A stretch of DNA of 64,000 bases, from assembly GCA_016720925.1 (NCBI GenBank), contig JADKJR010000015.1:1-64000 (forward strand). The letters are read 5' to 3'. Positions 36,508 to 45,722 of the stretch are shown here, in pieces (position 1 is the first letter of the stretch; every line of letters starts with the position of its first letter). The position numbers and the translations under genes were made by a program. Under the pieces are notes generated by a model. That model saw nothing but the letters and a program-made list of their open reading frames with translations. It had not been told where the DNA came from and did no database searches. This DNA is from Betaproteobacteria bacterium (GTDB lineage Bacteria > Pseudomonadota > Gammaproteobacteria > Burkholderiales > Usitatibacteraceae).

Positions 36508-36877
36508 AGCCATGAGCCTGCCGTCGCCGCGCCCGCCGATGTCCGCCATGGCGCCTGACCCGGCTGCCGGCGCATGCGGTGGTGGCGAATCCTTTGCGCT
36601 CATGGTGCACGGCGAGAGCATGACGCCCGAATTCCAGCATGGCGAAATCATCATCATCGAGCCGGAGGGGCTCGCATCCGATGGCTCGTATGTGCTCGCA
36701 CAACCCAACGGCGAGTGGATATTTCGCCAGCTCGTCCGGGTGGGCGAACACTGGTGCCTGCACGCGCTCAATGCGGCGTTTCCGGATCAGCCGATTGCCG
36801 ATCTGTCGATCGTCAAAGGTGTCATCATCCAGAAAGCAAAGCCGGGGCGGCGGCATGGCTCGCGCCGCTACGTCTGA
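36500..36877 (+). CDS. S24/LexA-like protein, probably without peptidase activity
   Basis: 125 residues. The S24 nucleophile motif is intact: MVHGESMTPEFQHGE (Ser40). The Lys expected about 37 residues later in LexA-type enzymes (as in VKRL) is replaced: the sequence reads IFRQL, with Arg76 at that place. No DNA-binding domain precedes it. So it may be a non-cleaving relative or a binding module. It overlaps the reductase stop by 8 nt; ATG 36512 is an alternative start. A Pro/Met-rich leader precedes the domain. Confidence 0.7.
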   Translation: MPEAMSLPSPRPPMSAMAPDPAAGACGGGESFALMVHGESMTPEFQHGEIIIIEPEGLASDGSYVLAQPNGEWIFRQLVRVGEHWCLHALNAAFPDQPIADLSIVKGVIIQKAKPGRRHGSRRYV

Positions 36878-36904
36878 GTTCGTCGCTGATTCGGAGATTC
36901 GCCA

Positions 36905-37132
36905 ATGCCTTACTTTGTATATCGCGTCACGCGCGCACCGCTGCTTCAACTCGAAAAGCTTGCCGTCTTCGACAAGTATGCGGAGGCATCGCAGCGCGCG
37001 AAGACATTGCGCGCGGATGCCGATCCCGCCCGGGAGGCAATCAAGGTCATTCACGCCGAAACCGAGCTGCACGCCGAGGACCTGCTTTCGCAAGTACGCG
37101 AAGCAGCGCCGGGGAGCGGGTCGGAAGAGTAG
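36905..37132 (+). CDS. Small hypothetical protein ending the sqr cluster
   Basis: 75 residues, begins MPYFVYRVTRAPLLQLEKL and continues with a charged helix (EASQRAKTLRADADPAREA). No cysteine, no signal. Not recognised. GGAG precedes ATG 36905. It is 27 nt behind the S24-like gene and is the last plus-strand gene before the convergent cupin gene. Confidence 0.7.
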   Translation: MPYFVYRVTRAPLLQLEKLAVFDKYAEASQRAKTLRADADPAREAIKVIHAETELHAEDLLSQVREAAPGSGSEE

Positions 37133-37266
37133 TCTCCTCCGTCAGTTGCCAGGTGCGGGTTGAAATTGAAAATGAAAGGACGCAGAGATTGCCAGACTCG
37201 CGAGGGAGCCGGGCATTGATCACAATTGCGGGAATGGTGGGTGATCAGTCTTTTCATTGCGCAGAA

Positions 37267-37322
37267 CGCCATTTGGCGCGGCTTCCAGAGCAAAAGCGCC
37301 CGAAAGTCCGCTCCGGTTAAGG
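37267..37322. repeat. 56-nt dispersed hairpin repeat, copy D
   Basis: Same length and spacing as the other four copies: GGCG at 37275-37278, GGCTTCCA next (identical to the 16383 copy), a loop with AGCAAAA as in the 4286 copy, then GAAAGTCC and CTCC. Arms are partly degenerate. It lies between the convergent 36905 and cupin genes. Confidence 0.6.
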
Positions 37323-37363
37323 AGTTTGCTTCAAGCCGTTGACAAGAAATGCTGGATAGTCTG

Positions 37364-38465
37364 TCAGCCAGCAGGCAAGGACACCTGCAGGAATTCAACG
37401 GGTCCCATCGCACATAGCGACAACTCATTGCCAGACGGAATAGTCACGCTGTCGCCGGCCCGCATTGTGTGATCGCCAAGCGAATTGCTGCGCAGTTGAA
37501 GTGTCCCGCCGAGGACAAACAGGAACAGGAGTTCGCCCTCGTGCGAGGCGACCGGCGTGGTCGAATCGATGTCCGCGCGCGCATTCGTGCGCACAATCAT
37601 TGCGCCGGCAACGCAAGAGGTTGCGGCAGCGATACCGGTGTCGCGCGCTTCAAAACCGAGGGGGGCGGGCCCCGGCGGGGCCGGCGGGGGCGGGGGGGGC
37701 GCCCGCGGCGGGGGGGGGGGGGGGGGGGACGTGTCGCGCGAATCGCTGCCCGCCAAATTCACGTTGCGGCAATACCTGCATCGTTGGCAGTGAAATCTGA
37801 TGATCCGCAAGCGTCTCGTGGATGGCAGGACAGCCAAGTTCAATCACCTCAAGCCCGGCGGAAGCTTCGAGCACGCGATGGCGAATTCCGGGTGGCTGCA
37901 ACACGCAATCGCCGGCCCGCAGCAGAAACGGCTCACCCTGATCCTCATACACGACGCGTACCCAGCCGGCCTTGCAGAAAATCATCTGGAAGCGGACTTT
38001 GTGAAAGTGCACATAGTCGGGCACCGGCCCGCCGTCGGGGATGCGGATGTGCGAGCCAATAAATCTTCCACCGAACCGGCCCGGAATCAGGTCGCGATAC
38101 TGCATCCCCGCGCGGCCGGTCACCCAGGCATCGGCATCGTTCATGCGCGTGAGGATATATTCCTGCTTTCCTTCCGGGAGCTCGACAGTGGTCGCGCCCT
38201 GTACCCATTCAATCGAAAGGCCGGGCACCGGCACGACCAGCGGAGACTGATCGGTGATCAAGCGCAGCAGTACTTGCGAATCACCCATTGCCCGCGCCGC
38301 GACCTCGAGGCGCAGTGTCACGCCGAATCCGGACACGACGGCGGTTGTCGGCGAATCAGCCGGAAAAATCATGTCGACACGAAAACCCAGTTGCGCGGTG
38401 AGCGCTTCAAAGGTCGCGTCAAAATCCGAGCAAGGGATCACGATTTGCGCGTGTTGGACTGGCAT
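37364..38465 (-). CDS. VOC/cupin protein, reading frame broken by a G-run
   Basis: From ATG 38465 the protein begins MPVQHAQIVIPCSDFDATFE, a glyoxalase (VOC)-like domain, then a cupin with YVHFHKVRFQMIFC and GDCVLQPPGIRH (about residues 150-195). After QREFGGQRFARH the reading enters a Pro-only stretch coded by the G-run at 37660-37728 and changes frame; a second cupin follows (HEGELLFLFVLGG, RAGDSVTIPSG) to 37364. With the run removed or corrected, one VOC plus two-cupin protein results. Substrate unknown; cupins of this kind act as dioxygenases or ligand-binding proteins. Start uncertain, with earlier ATGs at 38513 and 38525. Confidence 0.6.
37660..37728. other. Low-complexity G-run inside the cupin gene
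   Basis: About 70 nt of almost pure G with C interruptions, including an unbroken run of more than 15 G at the right end. It codes for a Pro-rich stretch that has no place in a cupin, and it shifts the frame. Probably an assembly or base-calling artefact. Confidence 0.6.
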
Positions 38466-38784
38466 GATTTTGGAAAGGTATTGAGCGGGAAGTTTGGCCG
38501 GCACGACGTGCATGCGAATCGGCATGCCGAATTGCCGAGGGCATTCTGGCACGATTGTGCGATTCCGTTCGCGAATGCCGCCGCCATCCACCGTACGCAC
38601 AGGCTGGATTTGCGGGACGACCGTTTCAAAGCGTTTACGACGAGGAAGGCGGCGCGAGGTCGCTGCTCACCGTTTTGTTGGCACGCAAATCAACGCCCCC
38701 GCATCCAGGCAAGGGGAAATAAAAGCGCTGCGCAGTTGCATGTCTCCGGGCGATCACCAGCGTGGCAATCGCCCGACTACACGT

Positions 38785-39291
38785 CTATTTTCCTGGACAG
38801 GCAGCTTCTCCGGGCACTTTCCCCGGCATCAGCAGGAATTGCTCGAATGGGCCCATGACGCTCATCGCTTCCATCTTTGGTCCCACGAATTTCAGGCGAC
38901 CGAACATCATGGCGCGCATCGGGCCGTAGTCGCCGGCGCCCATCTCATTCCAGCGCTTGGTTTCCGCATGCATTACATAGTCCGAGCTTGATTTCAGGTC
39001 AGTGTGCTCGATCTTGCCTGCATAGGTGCAGAGCGCCTTGCTGTCTTTCGCGGAGATGATCATTTCGACCTTGGTCGCTTCACCGCAATCGGTGCGGTAC
39101 ATGTGAATGATCTTGTAGCCACGCCCCTGGTCATTCTTGATCCAGTCGCCGGCAAGTTCTTCGGTGAGCATCGGGTTGGTATTCCAGGCCTTGCAGGCCA
39201 GGTCGGCCCATTCGGCGGACATCAGCGGGGTGGCGTTGGCGCCGGGGGAAAGGCTCGCGAGTACCGCGAGGGAAATTAGCAATTTACGCAT
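38785..39291 (-). CDS. Secreted SCP2-like (sterol carrier/lipid-binding) domain protein
   Basis: 168 residues. A signal peptide is clear (MRKLLISLAVLASLSPGANA). The mature part has conserved-looking cysteines (LACKAWNTNP, YRTDCGEAT and KALCTYAG) and a C-terminal segment (LKFVGPKMEAMSVMGPFEQF) typical of SCP2-type folds. It would be periplasmic and bind a lipid or small ligand. AAAGGAG precedes ATG 39291. It follows tkt on the same strand after 131 nt; a functional link is not evident. Confidence 0.75.
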   Translation of the reverse strand: MRKLLISLAVLASLSPGANATPLMSAEWADLACKAWNTNPMLTEELAGDWIKNDQGRGYKIIHMYRTDCGEATKVEMIISAKDSKALCTYAGKIEHTDLKSSSDYVMHAETKRWNEMGAGDYGPMRAMMFGRLKFVGPKMEAMSVMGPFEQFLLMPGKVPGEAACPGK

Positions 39292-39422
39292 TGATGTTCT
39301 CCTTTGTATGCGTGGGTGGAAGTTGCAAGTGGCGGCATGTGCAATCGGGAATAGACGGTGGGCAAAGTGGACAAAGGGCAAAGGTCAAACGGTTTGCGGA
39401 AGCTGCCCACAGGCGCGGGCAA

Positions 39423-41447
39423 TCATGGCCGTATCAGCTTGATCGTGGAATCGACAATTCGTTCGGTGGTAATGCCGAAGTGGCGATAGAGGTCCCCGGC
39501 CGGGGCGGATTCCCCAAATGTGTCGATACCGATCGCGGCGCCGTCCAGTCCCACATATTTTCGCCAGTAGTCGGTGACGCCTGCTTCCACGGAGATGCGC
39601 GGAATTCCGGCGGGCAAGACGCTTTCCCGGTAGGCGGCGTCTTGCCTGTCAAACGCTTGCGTGCACGGCATAGCAACCACTCGCGCGGCGATGCCACGCT
39701 TGCCAAGTTCGGTTTGCGCCTCAATGGCCATGGGTACTTCGGAGCCGGTGGCGATGATGACGGCCTTGAGTGCACCGCTTTCTGCGGACAGCATGTATCC
39801 ACCACGCTGGATATTGGCCAAGGTTGCAGGTGTCCTTCTCTGGAACGCAACGTTCTGCCGGCTGAACAAGAGGCAACTCGGCCCGTTGCGGCGCTCGATC
39901 GCGTGCGCCCACGCCACGGCCGATTCGACCGTATCGCACGGACGCCAGACATCCATGTTGGGGATCAGGCGCAAGGTAGCGGTTTGCTCGACCGCCTGGT
40001 GCGTGGGCCCATCTTCGCCCAGGCCGATTGAATCGTGCGTATAGACGAAGATGTTGCGGATCTTCATCAACGCCGCCATGCGCACCGCATTTCGCGCGTA
40101 TTCGGAGAACATCAGGAATGTCCCTGTGTACGGAATAAAACCGCCATGCAGCGCGATGCCGTTGGCAATGGCTGACATGCCGAATTCGCGCACGCCGAAA
40201 TTGATGTAATTGCCGCCTTGTGTTGCGTTGATCTGTTTGGAGCCGGTCCAGTTGGTGAGGTTGGAGCCGGTCAGGTCGGCCGAGCCGCCCAGCAATTCCG
40301 GCAACACCGCCGCCAGTCCCTCGATGGTCTGCTGGGACGCTTTGCGCGTCGCGACGGTTTCCGCTTTTTCATTTGTTTTGGCGAGGAAGGCATCGGCCGC
40401 GGCTTTCCATTGCGCCGGCAAGTCTCCCGCCATGCGACGACGAAATTCACCGGCCAGTTCAGGATGCTTTTTTTGGTAGGCGTCAAATGCGGCCTGCCAT
40501 TGCGTTTCGAGGCCGGCACCGGTCGCGCGGGCATTCCAGGCGTCGTACACTGCCTGTGGAATTTCGAACGGTGGGTGATGCCACCCGATGGCTTCGCGCG
40601 TCGCGGCGATTTCCTTGTCGCCCAAGGCCGCGCCATGCACGCCTTCTGTGCCCTGCTTGTTGGGTGAGCCTTTGCCGATGACGGTCTTGCAGCAAATGAG
40701 CGTTGGCTGGGCATGATTGCCTTTGGCGGCCGTCACGGCACGCTCGATCGCTGCAAAGTCGTGGCCATCGACATCGTCGATCACCTGCCAGCCATAGGCC
40801 GCGAATCGCTGCGGTGTGTTATCGGTGAACCAGCCTTCGACTTCACCGTCAATCGAGATGCCGTTATCGTCGTAGAAGGCGATCAGCTTGCCCAGTTTCT
40901 GCGTGCCCGCGAGCGAGCAGACCTCGTGTGAAATGCCTTCCATGAGACAGCCATCGCCGAGGAATACGTAGGTGTGGTGATTGACGATTTCGAAGCCGTC
41001 GCGATTGAAGCTACGCGCGAGTTCGCGTTCGGCGAGCGCCATGCCGACCGCGTTGGCAAGACCCTGTCCAAGCGGTCCCGTAGTGGTTTCCACTCCCGGC
41101 GCGAAGCCGTACTCGGGGTGGCCGGGCGTCTTGGAATGAAGCTGGCGAAATCGCTTGATCTCATCCATCGACAAGTCATAGCCCGTCAGATGCAGGAGCG
41201 AATAAAGCAACATGGACCCGTGACCGTTCGACACGATGAACCGGTCGCGATCGGGCCAATGCGGATTGGCGGGGTTGTGGCGAAGATGGTGGCGCCACAG
41301 CACTTCGGCGATTTCCGCCATGCCCATCGGCATGCCGGGATGTCCGGAGTTGGCTTTTTGAACGGCGTCCATGGCGAGCGCGCGAATGGCATTGCTGAGT
41401 TGTTGCCGGTCTGCCGTGTGCGCGGTTGCTGAATTGAGGGGCATCAT
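39423..41447 (-). CDS. cbbT: Transketolase
   Basis: 674 residues, full length. Thiamine diphosphate motif GDGCLMEGISHEVCS (about 157-171), the N-terminal ANSGHPGMPMGMAEIAEVLW and SNGHGSMLLYSLLH are family signatures, and the C-terminal domain has TLRLIPNMDVWRP. It rearranges sugar phosphates in the Calvin cycle. Position behind cbbY-rpe-fbp-prk on the same strand, after a 224-nt gap that holds no gene, marks it as the cycle isoform. Confidence 0.95.
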   Translation of the reverse strand: MMPLNSATAHTADRQQLSNAIRALAMDAVQKANSGHPGMPMGMAEIAEVLWRHHLRHNPANPHWPDRDRFIVSNGHGSMLLYSLLHLTGYDLSMDEIKRFRQLHSKTPGHPEYGFAPGVETTTGPLGQGLANAVGMALAERELARSFNRDGFEIVNHHTYVFLGDGCLMEGISHEVCSLAGTQKLGKLIAFYDDNGISIDGEVEGWFTDNTPQRFAAYGWQVIDDVDGHDFAAIERAVTAAKGNHAQPTLICCKTVIGKGSPNKQGTEGVHGAALGDKEIAATREAIGWHHPPFEIPQAVYDAWNARATGAGLETQWQAAFDAYQKKHPELAGEFRRRMAGDLPAQWKAAADAFLAKTNEKAETVATRKASQQTIEGLAAVLPELLGGSADLTGSNLTNWTGSKQINATQGGNYINFGVREFGMSAIANGIALHGGFIPYTGTFLMFSEYARNAVRMAALMKIRNIFVYTHDSIGLGEDGPTHQAVEQTATLRLIPNMDVWRPCDTVESAVAWAHAIERRNGPSCLLFSRQNVAFQRRTPATLANIQRGGYMLSAESGALKAVIIATGSEVPMAIEAQTELGKRGIAARVVAMPCTQAFDRQDAAYRESVLPAGIPRISVEAGVTDYWRKYVGLDGAAIGIDTFGESAPAGDLYRHFGITTERIVDSTIKLIRP

Positions 41448-41671
41448 GGAGAAGTCCTTGCGAGTAGTGAATTAACTTGCGACGGAAAATGTCATTGCGT
41501 CATTGTCTGGATGCGCCACGTCGAACGGACGCATTGGACCGTTCGCATGGGCGGGCGAGAAGTTGTTTGGTGCGGATAGTTAAACTCTATATCTGGTGCG
41601 ACTTGCTGGGCGAAAGTGGCTGGAAAGGCGCGCGGAATGGCGATCTGCGTTTCGTTTGGCTACGACCGCAT

Positions 41672-42553
41672 TTAGCCGGCGATCGCGCGCTTGCGCCGCT
41701 CCATCATTCTCCAGATGAAAGGTGTAAAGATGAGCTGCATGGCCAATTCCATCTTGCCGCCCGGCACCACGATGGTGTTGGCGCGCGACATGAAGGAATC
41801 ATGAATCATGTTCTGCAGATACGGAAAATCGATGCCCTTGGGATTGGAAAAGCGGATGACCACGAAGCTTTCGTCGGCGGCCGGGATTTCACGCGAGATG
41901 AAAGGGTTTGATGTATCCACGCAGGGAACGCGCTGAAAATTCACGTGCGTCTTCGAAAATTGCGGGCAGATGTAATGCACGTAATCGGGCATGCGCCGCA
42001 GGATGGTATCGGTGACTGCCTCGGTCGAGTAGCCGCGTTTGGATTTGTCGCGCCACAGCTTCTGGATCCACTCCAGGTTGATCACCGGCACCACGCCAAT
42101 CAGCAAATCCGGATAGCGGGCGATGTTGACCTCTTCGGAAATGACGCCGCCATGCAGGCCTTCGTAGAACAGCAGATCGGTGTTCGGCGGCAGGTCTTCC
42201 CAGGGTGTGAAGGTGCCCGGGTCCTGTTTGTAAGGCGCCGCTTCCTCGAGGTCGTGAAGATACTTGCGGCGTTTGCCGTTGCCGGTGTTGCTGTAATCGC
42301 GAAACAATGATTCCAGTTCGGCGAACATGTTGTTCTCGGGCCCGAAGTGGCTGAAGTTTTTGTTGCCGGCCGTCTCCGCTTCGGCCATCTTGACTTTCAT
42401 TTCCTTCCGATCGAAGCGGTGGAAGCTGTCGCCCTCAATGATGGCAGCAGATACTTTCTCGCGGCGAAAAATATTCTCGAAGGTGCGCGTTACAGAGGTA
42501 GTGCCCGCTCCTGATGAACCGGTGATGGCGATGATGGGATGACGTTCAGACAT
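41672..42553 (-). CDS. cbbP: Phosphoribulokinase
   Basis: 293 residues, the bacterial (class I) type. P-loop GSSGAGTTSV at residues 12-21, then IIEGDSFHRFDR, LFYEGLHGG and the later DYVHYICPQF. It makes ribulose-1,5-bisphosphate, the RuBisCO substrate, from ribulose 5-phosphate and ATP. It starts 11 nt behind fbp, so the two are co-transcribed. The bacterial class is often NADH-activated. Confidence 0.96.
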   Translation of the reverse strand: MSERHPIIAITGSSGAGTTSVTRTFENIFRREKVSAAIIEGDSFHRFDRKEMKVKMAEAETAGNKNFSHFGPENNMFAELESLFRDYSNTGNGKRRKYLHDLEEAAPYKQDPGTFTPWEDLPPNTDLLFYEGLHGGVISEEVNIARYPDLLIGVVPVINLEWIQKLWRDKSKRGYSTEAVTDTILRRMPDYVHYICPQFSKTHVNFQRVPCVDTSNPFISREIPAADESFVVIRFSNPKGIDFPYLQNMIHDSFMSRANTIVVPGGKMELAMQLIFTPFIWRMMERRKRAIAG

Positions 42554-42564
42554 GGTGTATGGCC

Positions 42565-43671
42565 TCAGGTTTGGAAGCGAAACAGACTGCGTTCATTGAA
42601 TAGTGGTGGGTAGGTGTCGTCGCTGGCGGGTTCGGCGTGATAGCGCTCGATGCGTTCAACTTCGTTCTTCGAGCCGAATACCAGGCCGATCCGCTGATGA
42701 AGCGATGTAGGCTGCACGGTAAGCATCGGCACCGTGCCGGTGCTCGCGCGCCCGCCCGCCTGCTCCATGATGAAACCGATCGGATTGGCTTCGTATAACA
42801 ATCGCAGGCGCCCGGGTTTGCTAGGGTCCTTGGTGTCGCGCGGGTACATGAACACGCCGCCACGAACCAAGATGCGGTGCGCCTCGGCGACCATGGAGGC
42901 GATCCAGCGCATGTTGAAATCGCGTCCGCGCGGTCCGGTCTTGCCGGCGAGGCATTCGTCGACGTAGCGCTTGACCGGCGCCTCCCAGAATCGGCTGTTC
43001 GATGCATTGATGGCGAACTCGTGCGTGTCCTCGGGGACTTTGAGTTGCGGGTGAGTCAGCATGAAGTCCCCGAGGCTGGGGTCGAGTGTGAATCCGTACA
43101 CACCCGTGCCGACCGTGAGGATAAGCATGGTCGTGGGGCCGTAAAGCGCGTAACCCGCCGCGACCTGCTGCGAGCCCGGCTGCAAGAAATCGTCCAGCAC
43201 CGCGTCGCGGCCCGCGACCGGCGCACGCAGCACGGAGAAAATGCTTCCGACCGAGACGTTTACGTCAATGTTCGACGAGCCATCAAGTGGGTCGAACACC
43301 AGCAGGTATTTGCCGCGCGGACAATCCGGCGGCATGCAATACGGGTCTTCCATTTCCTCCGACGCCATTCCCGCGAGGTGGCCGCCCCATTCGGTTTCCT
43401 TCAGGAACGTTTCATTGCCGACGACGTCGAGCAATTTTTGTGTTTCGCCCTGCACGTTTATCGCACCTCCCGCTTGCCCGGTGAATTCCGCCTTGTCTTT
43501 CGCATCGGTCAATTCACCGAAAGCAACCGCGCGCGCGATGCGCTTGCAGGCTGTCGCAATATCCAGGATCAGGCTGTTGAAATCCCCGCTGGCACCAGGA
43601 AAGCGGCGTCGCTCCTCGATCAGGAACTGCGTGAGGGTCATGCGACGTGTATCAACCGAAACGGGTGTCAT
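42565..43671 (-). CDS. cbbF: Fructose-1,6-bisphosphatase class I
   Basis: 368 residues. The class I catalytic motif FDPLDGSSNIDVNVSVGSIF is in the middle, with MRWIASMVAEAHRILVRGG and GRLRLLYEANPIGFIMEQAG toward the end. ATG 43671 is chosen because GGAG precedes it; the longer open reading to 43941 has an unrelated leader. It hydrolyses fructose-1,6-bisphosphate and possibly sedoheptulose bisphosphate in the Calvin cycle. Between rpe (73-nt gap) and prk. Confidence 0.95.
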   Translation of the reverse strand: MTPVSVDTRRMTLTQFLIEERRRFPGASGDFNSLILDIATACKRIARAVAFGELTDAKDKAEFTGQAGGAINVQGETQKLLDVVGNETFLKETEWGGHLAGMASEEMEDPYCMPPDCPRGKYLLVFDPLDGSSNIDVNVSVGSIFSVLRAPVAGRDAVLDDFLQPGSQQVAAGYALYGPTTMLILTVGTGVYGFTLDPSLGDFMLTHPQLKVPEDTHEFAINASNSRFWEAPVKRYVDECLAGKTGPRGRDFNMRWIASMVAEAHRILVRGGVFMYPRDTKDPSKPGRLRLLYEANPIGFIMEQAGGRASTGTVPMLTVQPTSLHQRIGLVFGSKNEVERIERYHAEPASDDTYPPLFNERSLFRFQT

Positions 43672-43744
43672 TGCATTCTCCGGGAGATGGGTGCGCGGGT
43701 TGGTTTGATCGATGGCGCGCTTGATCGTGTGTTCGATTCTGCTT

Positions 43745-44431
43745 TCATCGGGCGGCGGCCGCGGTGCGCAGCGTCCGTATAATCCCGCGATAGCCGCCGT
43801 CGGCATCAGGTGCGGCGAATACCGCGCTGCCGGCAACAAACGTGTCTGCCCCGGCGGCGGCGATTGCCGCAATGTTGTCCGCTTTGACTCCGCCATCCAC
43901 TTCGAGCCAGATCTCTTGTCCGCCGGAAGCCTTGTGCGCATCGATGAGCGCGCGTGCCGCAGTCAGTTTCGGTAGCGTCGAGGGGATAAACTTCTGGCCG
44001 CCAAAACCGGGATTCACGCTCATCAGCAAGACGATGTCGAGCTTGTCCATCACGTGCTTGAGATAGTCGAGCGGGGTGGCGGGGTTGAATACCAAGCCTG
44101 CCTTGCAACCGTTTTCCCGGATGAGTCCCAGCGTGCGATCGATGTGGTGGCTTGCTTCCGGGTGGAAGGTGATGATGTTCGCGCCCGCCTTGGCAAACAT
44201 GGGCACAAGGGCGTCAACCGGCTCGACCATCAGGTGAACGTCAATGCCGATCTTTACGTGGGGCCTTATCGCCTCGCATACCAGCGGGCCAATGGTCAGG
44301 TTGGGGACAAAATGGTTGTCCATCACATCGAAGTGTACGAGGTCGGCGCCAGCGGCCTCGATGGCGCGCACTTCTTCACCGAGTCGCGAAAAGTCTGCAG
44401 ACAGGATGCTGGGTGCAAGTCGAATATTCAT
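43745..44431 (-). CDS. rpe: Ribulose-phosphate 3-epimerase
   Basis: 228 residues, a TIM-barrel epimerase interconverting xylulose and ribulose 5-phosphate. Signatures: LAPSILSADFSRLGEEV, VHFDVMDNHFVPNLTIGP, MSVNPGFGGQKFI and the phosphate-binding LEVDGGVKADN. It lies 20 nt behind the CbbY-like gene. In cbb operons it is also called cbbE. Confidence 0.96.
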   Translation of the reverse strand: MNIRLAPSILSADFSRLGEEVRAIEAAGADLVHFDVMDNHFVPNLTIGPLVCEAIRPHVKIGIDVHLMVEPVDALVPMFAKAGANIITFHPEASHHIDRTLGLIRENGCKAGLVFNPATPLDYLKHVMDKLDIVLLMSVNPGFGGQKFIPSTLPKLTAARALIDAHKASGGQEIWLEVDGGVKADNIAAIAAAGADTFVAGSAVFAAPDADGGYRGIIRTLRTAAAAR

Positions 44432-44451
44432 GTTGCGGTTCCCATCGCGGT

Positions 44452-45228
44452 CTATGCGCGTGCGTGCGCCGATTGTGTATTCAAGAGCAACGTTTCAATT
44501 TGCTTCAGCCCGAGCGCGGTGCCGCCAATCGGCGTGACACTTGCCGTATCGTGTTGATGTGTCTTGTCGTCAAGGCTGGGCAGTACGAGGTCCGCGCCGG
44601 TGAAATCGTGATCATGGTTCCACTGCGAGGGGGTGACAATCGTAAACAGGCCCGCTGCCTTCGCGGCGTGCAATCCGTTGACCGAATCCTCGAACGCCAC
44701 GCATTCCTCGCGCGGCACCCGCAATGTACTGAGTACCAGGTTGTAAATGTCCGGTGCGGGCTTTTTGTGTTCAACGAGGTCGCCCGCGCCGACAGCATCG
44801 AACCATTTGGCGCCGCGCGTGCCAAGCGCAGACTCGAGCAGCGCGTGGACATTGTCCAGTGTGGTGGTGGTGGCGATGCCAAGTTTCAGTCCGGCGTCAC
44901 GTGCCTCCGTCAGCAATCGCTTCACTCCGGGGCGGAAAGAAAGGCCGCCGCTATCGACCAGCTCCTTGTAAATACGCGTCTTGGTGCGATGAACCATCGG
45001 AATGCATTCGCGAAGCGCACGCCGTTGCACCGGCGAGACTTGCAGTGACTCGATGTAATGTCCGATGCGCTCCTTGCCTCCCGAAACTTCCAGCAGTTTC
45101 TTGTACTGCTCGCGACCCCAATCCCAATCGAGCGCCATTTCCATGAAGGCGGCGTTGAAAGCCTGACGGTGCAGTTCCTCGGTGTCGGCAAGAGTGCCGT
45201 CGACGTCGAATATGAGCGCACGCAGCAT
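44452..45228 (-). CDS. cbbY: CbbY-type HAD hydrolase
   Basis: 258 residues. HAD motif I is LIFDVDGTLADTEELHR; later ATTTTLDN (motif II) and KKPAPDIYNLVL with CVAFEDSVNG (motifs III and IV). In other organisms CbbY removes the RuBisCO inhibitor xylulose-1,5-bisphosphate. It is the first gene of the cbbY-rpe-fbp-prk-tkt run. The conserved cbb/sox promoter block lies 124-191 nt upstream of the start. Confidence 0.92.
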   Translation of the reverse strand: MLRALIFDVDGTLADTEELHRQAFNAAFMEMALDWDWGREQYKKLLEVSGGKERIGHYIESLQVSPVQRRALRECIPMVHRTKTRIYKELVDSGGLSFRPGVKRLLTEARDAGLKLGIATTTTLDNVHALLESALGTRGAKWFDAVGAGDLVEHKKPAPDIYNLVLSTLRVPREECVAFEDSVNGLHAAKAAGLFTIVTPSQWNHDHDFTGADLVLPSLDDKTHQHDTASVTPIGGTALGLKQIETLLLNTQSAHARA

Positions 45229-45351
45229 GTCAGGCCTCGCTCTTTTCCGCGCGTGAAGAAATGTGGCGGGACTGCATGCCGCAAGACTGCTTCTTGAGAA
45301 TCTGCGTAAGTCGGTGGTTCATGTTGGCCCCATTTGGATCACATTCAGCGT

Positions 45352-45419
45352 AGTGTAGAAATGTTTGACAATAAGTAATAGTCACAGTTTTTTATATGTA
45401 CGATAAGCATTGTTTATGC
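45352..45419 (-). promoter_or_regulatory. cbbY operon promoter, member of the shared cbb/sox block
   Basis: Minus-strand reading: GCATAAAC at 45412-45419, then a CTTAT half-site, a T/A-rich centre, GTGACT, a CTATTA -35-like hexamer (45376-45381), 18 nt and TACACT (45352-45357). The block aligns over its length with those before cbbM and soxY with a single 1-nt gap. It probably binds CbbR. Confidence 0.65.
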
Positions 45420-45722
45420 TTTAGCGCTTTGCATCCAAGACGTAAACCAGTCAGTCCCGGCAACCTCAGGCCCACCGCGCAAGCAAGTCGGCACAAGCGC
45501 CGTTTCCCGTTGTTCGGCATGCATTTCGTCTGTTTCACAGTCCGGACACCTGTGACATTGCCATCTCGGTTGCTTGTTCTGGTCACGCTGTCAATCGCCT
45601 GTGCTATCAAACTCATGGTGAACAAGAAGCAAGCGCGCGAAACCATCTTTCATCCGTCGCCATACGAAATCCCAGTCTATCGAGGCCATTCCTCCAGCGA
45701 TTTGCGCTGGCGCAACATTCCT
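45420..45722. other. Gap without a supported gene
   Basis: Between the cbbY promoter block and the cbbO stop. Short open frames here have no recognisable sequence, no ribosome binding site of note, and I see no repeat or hairpin. Confidence 0.5.

Noticed and set aside
41518..41545. Inverted repeat CGAACGG...CCGTTCG between tkt and prk
   Set aside because: Seven-bp arms with a 10-nt spacer and no T-run; too weak to call a terminator or operator.
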